A DNA stretch of 64,000 nt, taken from contig NZ_JAOVZT010000003.1 of the NCBI RefSeq assembly GCF_025716945.1, positions 273,898 through 337,897 on the forward strand, read 5' to 3'. Position numbers and translations under genes: made by a program. The first letter of the stretch is position 1. Every line of letters starts with the position of its first letter. Below the pieces are notes generated by a model that made no database searches, was not told the DNA's origin, and saw only the letters and a program-made list of their open reading frames with translations. Shown piece by piece: positions 57,955-64,000 of this stretch. The DNA comes from Geodermatophilus sp. YIM 151500 (GTDB lineage Bacteria > Actinomycetota > Actinomycetes > Mycobacteriales > Geodermatophilaceae).

Positions 57955-59067
57955 TCATGGGTGCCGATCCGGTAGGGCGTCGATGACGGCGTCGGCCACC
58001 GCTTCGGTGGTGGCCGTGCCGCCGAGGTCGGCCGTGCGGACCGATCCGTCGCCCAGGACCTGCTCCATCGCGGCCAGGACGTCGGCGGCCGCGGCGGTGT
58101 GGCCGAGGTGGTCGAGCATCATCGCGCCGGACCAGATCTGACCGAGGGGGTTGGCGATCCCCCGGCCCGCGATGTCCGGTGCCGAACCGTGCACCGGCTC
58201 GAACATCGAGGGGTACTCCCCCGACGGGTTGAGGTTCGCGGACGGAGCGATGCCGATGCTGCCCACGATGGCCGCGCCCAGGTCGGTCAGGACGTCACCG
58301 AAGAGATTCGAGGCCACGACGACGTCGAACCGCCGCGGGTCCAGGACGAACATCGCGGCGAGGGCGTCGATATGGTACTCGCGCGTGGGCACGTCTGGGT
58401 GCTGGCTGCCCAGTTCCCGGAACACCTCGTCCCAGAAGGGCATCGTGTGGACGATGCCGTTGGACTTGGTCGCCGAGTCCAGGCGTCCGCCCCGGGACCG
58501 GGCGAGCTCGAAGGAGTACCGCATGACGCGCTCGACGCCGAACCTGGTGAACACCGCCTCCTGCACGGCCGTCTCCTGCGGCGTCCCGCGGTAGTGCCGC
58601 CCCCCGACCTCCGAGTACTCGCCCTCGTTGTTCTCGCGGACCACGAGGAAGTCGACGTCGCCCGGTTCGACGCCGCGCAGCGGGCTCTCGATGCCGGGCA
58701 GCAGGCGGATCGGCCGCAGGTTGACGTACTGCTGGAAGGTCCGCCGGATCGGGATGAGCAGACCCCACAGCGAGACGTGGTCGGGAACACCGGGGTATCC
58801 GACGGCGCCGAGGAAGATCGCGTCGAAGGGGCGCAGCTGGTCCAGGCCGTCGACCGGCATCATCCGGCCGGTGCGCGTGTAGTACTCGCAACCCCAGTCG
58901 AACCCGGTCCAGTCGAACGCGACACCGTGTCCGGCCCCGACCGCTTCGAGGACGCGCTGCGCGGCGGGCACGACCTCCCGGCCGATGCCGTCCCCGGGGA
59001 GCACGGCCAGGCGGTGCGTCACGTGCGCCGTCGTGCCTCCGGTGAGCCCCGTCGTCCCCGCCGTCAC
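57955..59067 (-). CDS. Tartrate/D-malate-type dehydrogenase (isocitrate/isopropylmalate DH family)
   Basis: Encodes 370 residues. The nucleotide and substrate core is that of the TtuC/DmlA branch: RLAVLPGDGIGREVVPAAQRVLEA, FDWGCEYYTRTGRMMP and HVSLWGLLIPIRRTFQQYVNLRPIRLLPG. It also has VRENNEGEYSEVGGRHYRGT and the metal-binding DALAAMFVLDPRRFDVVVASNLFGDVLTD. It oxidises, and often decarboxylates, a 2-hydroxy acid such as tartrate, D-malate or a 3-substituted malate. GTG 59067 overlaps the upstream stop (GTGA) and follows AGGAGGA. This is the strongest hint that the locus handles a hydroxy-dicarboxylic acid. Confidence 0.88.
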   Translation of the reverse strand: MTAGTTGLTGGTTAHVTHRLAVLPGDGIGREVVPAAQRVLEAVGAGHGVAFDWTGFDWGCEYYTRTGRMMPVDGLDQLRPFDAIFLGAVGYPGVPDHVSLWGLLIPIRRTFQQYVNLRPIRLLPGIESPLRGVEPGDVDFLVVRENNEGEYSEVGGRHYRGTPQETAVQEAVFTRFGVERVMRYSFELARSRGGRLDSATKSNGIVHTMPFWDEVFRELGSQHPDVPTREYHIDALAAMFVLDPRRFDVVVASNLFGDVLTDLGAAIVGSIGIAPSANLNPSGEYPSMFEPVHGSAPDIAGRGIANPLGQIWSGAMMLDHLGHTAAAADVLAAMEQVLGDGSVRTADLGGTATTEAVADAVIDALPDRHP

Positions 59068-59537
59068 CGGTCCTCCTGCTCGCTCGTGGTCCTCGCGGTG
59101 AGGGAGCGGTCGTCTACGTGGAACGCGAGCGTCGCCCGGCCGCGCGTCGTGGTCGCGCCCTCGACGTTGTGCACCCACAGGTCGAGGTCGACCAGGGGCA
59201 CCCCGTGCTCGACCCGGGTTGCCGTCACGGCGCCCCGGCAGACCAGCGGCCGTCCCGGGTAGTCGACGCCGCGGTACTGCGTGGCGAACCGCTTGACCCA
59301 GGCGCTCCCACCGCACCAGTCGGTGACGAGCTCGCCGAGGAAGGCGGCCTTCAGCAGGCCGTGCACGATGACGCCGTCGAACCCCCGCCGCCGGGCCTCG
59401 GCCTCGTCGAAGTGGATGCGGGCCGGGTCGCTGGCCGCCCCGGCGTACCGCACGAGCTGCTCGGTGGTCGGCGTGCGCACCAGTGCCGGCAGCTGGTCGC
59501 CGACGCGGATGCCCTCGAAGCGGAGGCGAGTCGTCAT
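59064..59537 (-). CDS. MaoC-like dehydratase (single hot-dog)
   Basis: Encodes 157 residues. The hydratase-2 motif is present as AGAASDPARIHFDEAEARRRGFDGVIVHG with the catalytic Asp and His. The last part, VDLDLWVHNVEGATTTRGRATLAF, is the usual terminal strand set. It hydrates or dehydrates a short enoyl-CoA. It overlaps the two-domain homologue upstream by four bases and the dehydrogenase downstream by four. Three hot-dog genes in a row suggest a heteromeric hydratase. Confidence 0.88.
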   Translation of the reverse strand: MTTRLRFEGIRVGDQLPALVRTPTTEQLVRYAGAASDPARIHFDEAEARRRGFDGVIVHGLLKAAFLGELVTDWCGGSAWVKRFATQYRGVDYPGRPLVCRGAVTATRVEHGVPLVDLDLWVHNVEGATTTRGRATLAFHVDDRSLTARTTSEQEDR

Positions 59538-60475
59538 CGGCCCGCCACCCGGTCGAGGTCGTAGGCGAGCACGTGTCCCATGCGGGACCGGGCCACGAGG
59601 TGACCGTCGGCGTCGAAGACGTCGTTCCGCCGCACGCGGAACAGCAGGCGTCCGGCCCGGCCGTCCCGCTCGTAGGGCTCCTCGTACGTCGTCACGACCG
59701 TGAGCACGTCGCCCACCCGGATCGGCCGCTCGTACTCGACCTCGTTGAACGCGTTCCCACCGCCGGTCTTGGCGAACGGCAGCTCGTCGAGGAGTTCCTC
59801 GAGCTGGAGCTCCCGGCGCTCCACGGGGTCGAGGACCGCGTAGTACGTGGGCGGGGCCTCGGGCGGCACGTGGGTGCCGACCGTCTCGGCCGGCGGACGG
59901 CCACCGACCGCGTGCACGAACCGGGCGAGGTCGCCGGCCTCCACCCGGTAGGTGAAACGCCCCGCCTCGGCCCCGACGCGGAGGGCGTCGCGGAGCCTGT
60001 CGCCGATCAACGCCGCACGCCCGTGCCCGTCAGCCGGCGGGGCGCCTCCCGTCTCGGGCCGGCGCGTCCGCAGGGTGGCGGTGCCGACCACCGTCCGCTC
60101 TCCCGCGCCGTCCTCGATCCAGACCTCGCACGCCACGCACTCGTAGGCGCCGTCCCGGGTCACCGCCGACACCACGCCTCGGGCCCGCACGGTTCCTCCG
60201 ACGACGTCGGGCCTGCGGTACTCGCAGCGGAGCCCGGTGACCGTGCCGCTCTCGCCGAGCCAGTCGGTCAGCAGACGGGAGAGCAGGGCCGCCTTCCACG
60301 GTCCGTTGACCACGACTCCCGGAAGCCCCCGGTCGCGGGCAGCGGCCGGGTCGAAGTGGATCGGCGAGTAGTCGTCGATCGCCCCGGCCCAGCGGACCAG
60401 GTCCTCCAGTGTGGTCGCCCGGACCTCGAGCGGACCGATCTCGTCACCGACGCGGGGGCTCGTGGTCGCGGTCAC
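59534..60475 (-). CDS. Double hot-dog MaoC-like dehydratase
   Basis: Encodes 313 residues as two hot-dog domains. The first (1-140) has AGAIDDYSPIHFDPAAARDRGLPGVVVNG with the catalytic Asp/His pair. The second (150-313) is an FAS1-dehydratase-like N-domain with DLARFVHAVGGRPP, PPTYYAVLDPVERRELQLEELLDELPFAKTG and FNEVEYERPIRVGDVLTV. The architecture recalls mesaconyl-CoA hydratases and related beta-hydroxyacyl dehydratases. GTG 60475 overlaps the upstream gene (GTGA). Confidence 0.85.
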   Translation of the reverse strand: MTATTSPRVGDEIGPLEVRATTLEDLVRWAGAIDDYSPIHFDPAAARDRGLPGVVVNGPWKAALLSRLLTDWLGESGTVTGLRCEYRRPDVVGGTVRARGVVSAVTRDGAYECVACEVWIEDGAGERTVVGTATLRTRRPETGGAPPADGHGRAALIGDRLRDALRVGAEAGRFTYRVEAGDLARFVHAVGGRPPAETVGTHVPPEAPPTYYAVLDPVERRELQLEELLDELPFAKTGGGNAFNEVEYERPIRVGDVLTVVTTYEEPYERDGRAGRLLFRVRRNDVFDADGHLVARSRMGHVLAYDLDRVAGR

Positions 60476-60978
60476 GCCCGGTCCTCGTAGGACAGGCACC
60501 GGCCACGGGCGACGCCGACCTGCTCGCCCGCTTGGTTCCAGGCGGTCACCTCGAGCACCGTGGTCGCCATCCGGCGCCCGTCGCCGGTCACGCGCTCGAC
60601 GACCTCGGCGATCCTGGGGACGAGCGTGAGGACGTCCCCCACCCGGACCGGGCGGCCGACCTCCCACTCGGACCCTCCGTCGATGTTGCGCGCATAGGGC
60701 CGCGGCCTCGCCAGGTCCATGGACTCGGCCGCGACGATGGGGTCGGGGCAGAAGAACGTGGGCGGGACGACGTCGCCCGCCCGGACCGCCGGCGCCTGCC
60801 GCTCCTGGCGGGAGCCCCCGCCGGGATCGGTGGCGAGCAGGAACCGGCGCACCTCGTCGGCGCGGATCTCCCGGACAGCGGGCGTGCCCACGGTGCCGGC
60901 CAGCGCGGACAGCCGGCCCGGAGCGGCGAGCGGCTCGCCGGCGCTGCCCGCCACGACGGTCTCGTCCTCGTCCAGCAC
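60472..60978 (-). CDS. FAS1-dehydratase-like hot-dog protein
   Basis: Encodes 168 residues with one hot-dog domain of the MaoC N-terminal type: ADEVRRFLLATDPG, GDVVPPTFFCPDPIVAAE, NIDGGSEWEVGRPVRVGDVLTLVPRI and TAWNQAGEQVGVARGRCLSY. It lacks the classic Asp-x4-His hydratase motif of its two neighbours, so it may be the non-catalytic partner. It starts at GTG 60978, seven bases after the DapA-like gene; the ribosome site is weak, in keeping with coupling. Confidence 0.8.
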   Translation of the reverse strand: MLDEDETVVAGSAGEPLAAPGRLSALAGTVGTPAVREIRADEVRRFLLATDPGGGSRQERQAPAVRAGDVVPPTFFCPDPIVAAESMDLARPRPYARNIDGGSEWEVGRPVRVGDVLTLVPRIAEVVERVTGDGRRMATTVLEVTAWNQAGEQVGVARGRCLSYEDRA

Positions 60979-60985
60979 GCGCCGC

Positions 60986-61912
60986 TCAGGCGGTCTCGAT
61001 GCCGGCGTGCTTCAGCGCCGCCCCGATCTCCTGCACCGCCAGGTCGTCCAGCGGCATGAGCGGCGCCCGGACGGTGGCGGACTCGATCAGGCCCCGGAGG
61101 ACGAGGCCGATCTTCATGGCCGGCGTCGACTCGATGTGCGAGGCCCGGTGGTAGACCACCTTGGTGAGCGGCGCCATGCGGTCGTAGACGGCCTTCGCCG
61201 CGTCGTAGTCGTGCGCCTTCGCCCTGGCCAGGAGCTCGACCATGAGCTCGGGGACCAGGGCCCCGTAGCCGACGAGGGCGCCGTCGGACTCCCACATCGA
61301 GTGCAGGAGGAACTCGTCCTGGCAGGTGAGGATCGGGATGTGCGGGAAGTGCCGGCGGATCACGGGGACGTCGGTGTCCCAACGGATCATGTTGCGGCCA
61401 CCCTCCTTGATGGCCACGACGCCCTCCACGTCGCACAGCTCCAGCACGATTTGCAGCGGATAGGACGCGTGGGTCTCGATCGGGAACTGGAAGAGGATCG
61501 TGGGGAGGCCGGACGCCTGGTGCACGCTGCGGTAGCGCTCGTGCGGTGCGCCCTCCTGGTAGCCGAACCGCAGCCAGCTCGGCGCCGGGAAGACCAGCAG
61601 CGCGTCGGCGCCCGCATCGGCCGCCGCGGCGGCCTCCTCGGCCACGACGCGGGTCCCGTCGCCGCCCACGCCGGCGATCACCGGCAGGCCGTCACCGAGG
61701 ACCTCCTTCGTGCGCCGGATGACCTCCAGGCGCTCCGCCTGGGTGAGCGAAGTGCCCTCACCGGCGTGGCCGTTCACGACGACCCCGGTGACGCCTGGTA
61801 CCGATTTCATCCACCGCATGTACGAACGCAGACCCTCGACGTCGAGCTCGCCGTCGGCGGTGAAAGGCGTGATCGTAGCGGGCAGGACGCCCTGGAAGTC
61901 GAGGTCCGGCAT
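60986..61912 (-). CDS. DapA-family lyase (dihydrodipicolinate-synthase-like)
   Basis: Encodes a 308-residue TIM barrel that forms a Schiff base with a 2-oxo acid through K169 (GVVAIKEGG). Start PATITPFTADGELDVEGL and VNGHAGEGTSLTQAERLEVI are standard for the family. The catalytic Tyr of DHDPS/NanA (Y-N-x-P) reads FQFP, so it is unlikely to be DapA. Members with this change cleave or dehydrate other hydroxy-oxo acids. CGGAGGAG precedes ATG 61912. It is the first gene of the locus, right behind the predicted LacI-type operator and promoter. Confidence 0.87.
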   Translation of the reverse strand: MPDLDFQGVLPATITPFTADGELDVEGLRSYMRWMKSVPGVTGVVVNGHAGEGTSLTQAERLEVIRRTKEVLGDGLPVIAGVGGDGTRVVAEEAAAAADAGADALLVFPAPSWLRFGYQEGAPHERYRSVHQASGLPTILFQFPIETHASYPLQIVLELCDVEGVVAIKEGGRNMIRWDTDVPVIRRHFPHIPILTCQDEFLLHSMWESDGALVGYGALVPELMVELLARAKAHDYDAAKAVYDRMAPLTKVVYHRASHIESTPAMKIGLVLRGLIESATVRAPLMPLDDLAVQEIGAALKHAGIETA

Positions 61913-62269
61913 GGGAGGCTCCTCCGAGGTCGCTGGCTCCGGGGTCCGAGAGGCGGACCATTGTGATCTTCACCGCAGTGCGGCCAACGTAGGGCACCTG
62001 GAATCGATATCGCAAGGGTCCTGAAACCGATTCCTGCGATCGTCACCGAACAGTCGGACGCGGACCGGACCCCTCGGGCGCGGCGCCCGTCGCTCCCGCG
62101 GACGCGCGCACCGACGTCCACCCGAGGCCGCGGTCAGCAGCGCCCAGCCGTGGCGGGGCACTCGGGTCTCCGGCTCGGATCTCGGTCCGGCACGACCGGC
62201 GGCCGGCAGCAGCGCCTGCCACGCGTGCGGCGTCGGGGGACGGCGACGCGGTGCGGCTCGGCGCGCAGG
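61913..62269. other. 357-base region between the LacI gene and the catabolic operon
   Basis: No gene is seen. The part nearest the operon is unusually AT-rich for this window and holds the promoter and operator-like sites at 61986-62036. The remainder, toward the LacI gene end, is GC-rich and shows nothing. Confidence 0.55.
61986..62036 (-). promoter_or_regulatory. Promoter with two LacI-family operator-like sites
   Basis: On the minus strand, TTGCGA (62010-62015) and TACGTT (61986-61991) are 18 bases apart, giving a leader of about 67 bases before ATG 61912. Site A (61999-62012, TGGAATCGATATCG) overlaps the -35. Site B (62021-62036) reads CAGGAATCGGTTTCAG on the minus strand and lies just upstream. 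Both share GGAATCG, in opposite orientation, and have the central CG typical of LacI-family operators. Repression by the neighbouring LacI-type protein is inferred. Confidence 0.5.
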
Positions 62270-63379
62270 TCAGACGGCTGCCCCGGCGCCGCGCCGCAGA
62301 CCCGGCGCGCCGTCCCCGGATGCCCGCCGCCGGCCGGATCGCCGGCGGGACCTGTTCTGGGCGACGGCCTCCGCCGTCACGGCGGTGGAGGGACGCAACT
62401 GCACCTCGACGGGGAGCACGACGGTGCGCGGCTGGATGCGGGAGCCCGCGAGCTGGTCGAGCAGCAGACGGGCGGCGACCCTCGCCAGCTCGTCCATGCT
62501 CCGGCTCAGCGCCGTCACGGGCGGCTGGTGGAGCACGGCGAGCGGGGTGTCGTCGAGGCTGGCGAGGGCCACGTCCTGGCCCACGCGGACGCCGCGGGCG
62601 TGTAGTTCCGTGAGGACGCCGGGGACGAACGGGTTGGGGCCGACGACGATCGCCGACGGCAGCGCGTCCCGGTCGAGCAGTTCGGCTATGACGTCACGCC
62701 CGGCCTGGGCCACGGCTCGCGAGGCCCGGAGCAGGTCCGGGCGCATCTCGAGCCCGTGGTCCGCCAGCGCCGCCTGGAAGCCGCGGAGCCGCTCCCTCCC
62801 GACGTGCGTCGTGTCCAGCAGGCCGCCGAGGTAGAGGATCTCCCGGTGGCCCGCCTCGAGCAGGTGCTCGGTCAGCCGGTAGGTGCCGCGGTAGTGGTCG
62901 CTGACGACGGCGCTCGCGGTCTCGCAGGACGGGATCTCGCGGTCGAGGAGCACGACCGGTCCGGGGAAGCCGGCCAGCGCCTGCTGGAGCTCGGCATTCC
63001 GCTCGTCCACGCACATGACGGCGATGGCGTCCACGCGTCGCTGGTGCAGCGTGTGGACGCTGTCGGTGTCCCTCGCCGGATCACCATGGGAGTTGGCGAG
63101 CAGCACTGTGTACCCGGCCTGGCTGATCGCCATCTCCATGTAGTGCACGACTTCGGCGAGGAGAGGGTTGATGAGGTCGCTGACGATGATGCCGACGCAC
63201 CGGCTCGACCTCGACCGCAGTCCCGCGGCGAGCAGGTCCGGCTTGTAGCCGGTCTCGGCGACCGCAGCGAGCACCTTCTGCCGCAGCTCGTCGCTGACGT
63301 TGGGGTGCCCGCTCAGGGCCCGGGTGACCGAGGCCGGGGCGACACCGGCGCGCCGGGCGACCTCTTTGATCGTCGTCAT
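62270..63379 (-). CDS. LacI-family transcriptional regulator
   Basis: Encodes 369 residues. The N-terminal helix-turn-helix is TIKEVARRAGVAPASVTRALSGHPNVSDELRQKV, followed by the hinge helix (DLLAAGLRSRSSRCVGIIV) and a periplasmic-binding-like effector domain (DLINPLLAEVVHYMEMAISQAGY, VLLDREIP, LYLGGLLDTTHVGRERLRGF, LASLDDTPLAVLHQPPVTAL). The Arg-rich last 30 residues may be dispensable. ATG 63379 fits the family start. It lies upstream of the catabolic operon in the same direction and probably represses it until the substrate or an intermediate binds. Confidence 0.9.
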   Translation of the reverse strand: MTTIKEVARRAGVAPASVTRALSGHPNVSDELRQKVLAAVAETGYKPDLLAAGLRSRSSRCVGIIVSDLINPLLAEVVHYMEMAISQAGYTVLLANSHGDPARDTDSVHTLHQRRVDAIAVMCVDERNAELQQALAGFPGPVVLLDREIPSCETASAVVSDHYRGTYRLTEHLLEAGHREILYLGGLLDTTHVGRERLRGFQAALADHGLEMRPDLLRASRAVAQAGRDVIAELLDRDALPSAIVVGPNPFVPGVLTELHARGVRVGQDVALASLDDTPLAVLHQPPVTALSRSMDELARVAARLLLDQLAGSRIQPRTVVLPVEVQLRPSTAVTAEAVAQNRSRRRSGRRRASGDGAPGLRRGAGAAV

Positions 63380-63471
63380 GTGGCCCCCCCGGGCGGCCGA
63401 TGAGGACGCGCACTCCCGTGTGCGCCTCCCGCACCGGACATCGTGCTGCCCGCCAGGACTGCTCGCTGCAT

Positions 63472-64000
63472 TCAATCCGCCTCGGGGGCGGTGAGCGCCT
63501 CCGCGACGAGCCGTCCCGAGGTCATCGCCCAGCCGATGTGGTGGCCATGGCCGAGGAGCAACATGCCCCCTTGCCCGACGCCACCGACCGCGTGCAGGCC
63601 TTCCACGGGCGTCCCGTCCTCGGTCAGGACGCGCAGCCGCCCGTCGACCCGCAGCCCGCCCTCCGTGACGGTGAGCATGCTGAGGACCGGGCCCATCGCG
63701 AAGTACGGAGCGGTGAACCCGCTGTCCGCGAGTGACTTCTCGAGGCTCGTCGAGTCCACTCCGATGCGGACCGCCAACCCGCTGATGTCGGTCGCTTCCT
63801 CCACGAGATCGGGCCGACCGCGCCGGTAGTCGTCGAAGTAGGCGAACGCGATGCCAGGTGCGGTGGAGATGGAATGCGGAGGCGTGTTGAAGCGCTGTGC
63901 GATGGCTCCGTCGAACACGATGTAGCCGAGCCCGTCCTCCTGGAAGGCCAGATCGGTGACCGCGGTCTCCGGTGAGCCGAACCGTTCCCCGTGCTTGTTG
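63472..64000 (-). CDS. FAD-dependent oxidoreductase, C-terminal part (runs off the window)
   Basis: The frame is open from the window edge to the stop at 63472, so 176 residues of the C-terminus are seen and the FAD-binding start is missing. The end has the typical flavoprotein dehydrogenase pattern VEGLHAVGGVGQGGMLLLGHGHHIGWAMTSGRLVAE. It also carries GFTAPYFAMGPVLSMLTVTEGGLRVDGRLRVLTEDG, the capping-to-FAD return seen in fumarate reductase/KstD/tricarballylate dehydrogenase-like proteins. It lies upstream of the LacI gene on the same strand and may oxidise the imported acid. Substrate not evident. Confidence 0.8.
   Translation of the reverse strand, partial: NKHGERFGSPETAVTDLAFQEDGLGYIVFDGAIAQRFNTPPHSISTAPGIAFAYFDDYRRGRPDLVEEATDISGLAVRIGVDSTSLEKSLADSGFTAPYFAMGPVLSMLTVTEGGLRVDGRLRVLTEDGTPVEGLHAVGGVGQGGMLLLGHGHHIGWAMTSGRLVAEALTAPEAD

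Overview
The window is very GC-rich, gene-dense DNA with ATG, GTG and some TTG starts, many 1-, 4- and 8-base gene overlaps (ATGA, GTGA, TGATG), a WhiB-type regulator and an Sdh1-type succinate dehydrogenase. This points to an actinomycete. Geodermatophilaceae or relatives (Blastococcus, Geodermatophilus, Modestobacter) would fit, but the family is inferred. No rRNA, tRNA, CRISPR array, phage or complete insertion sequence was seen.

Layout. 61-840: two small housekeeping-type genes (DUF1876, DUF1232). 984-7512 (minus): a compact PQQ operon. It runs cupredoxin-like protein, PQQ alcohol dehydrogenase with an Asp-Tyr-Asp lanthanide-type signature, pqqA-B-C-D-E, then a CaCA-family cation exchanger coupled to pqqE. 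A divergent GAF-LytTR regulator (7829-9265) faces it across a 316-base region with 16-base tandem repeats and a good promoter. 9405-10832: DUF2252 protein. 11024-14683: a small protein plus sdhC-A-B. 14729-17409: a GNAT gene, a broken methyltransferase gene and an 830-base gap with repeats. 17410-22527: assorted single genes (VOC, NTF2-like, HpcH/HpaI aldolase, whiB, carotenoid oxygenase, monooxygenase-like).

22721-32923: lipid and polyester enzymes. PHA synthase converges on a coupled three-gene operon: an 1842-residue single-chain acyl-CoA carboxylase built like eukaryotic ACC, a ketosynthase with a large unrecognised N-terminal domain, and an alpha/beta hydrolase. 33278-41158: a membrane sulfatase-like protein divergent from a seven-gene, tightly coupled operon (flippase-like, FkbM methyltransferase, alcohol dehydrogenase, PTPS-like, glycosyltransferase, RibD-C reductase, GTP cyclohydrolase II). 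The operon looks like an uncharacterised pathway starting from GTP. 41189-45446: tandem-domain phosphofructokinase, SBP56/methanethiol oxidase family protein and a GYD protein.

45502-64000 (all minus): a catabolic and uptake locus. It has a LacI regulator, an operator/promoter region and sixteen genes: DapA-like lyase, three hot-dog dehydratases, tartrate/malate-type dehydrogenase, SDR, aldehyde dehydrogenase, enoyl-CoA hydratase, HpcH/HpaI aldolase, two paralogous CaiB-type CoA-transferases and a complete peptide/opine-type ABC importer with its genes scattered among the enzymes. It reads as import of an organic acid, CoA activation, hydration, oxidation and aldol cleavage. The substrate is not evident. 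The window ends inside a flavoprotein dehydrogenase upstream of the LacI gene.
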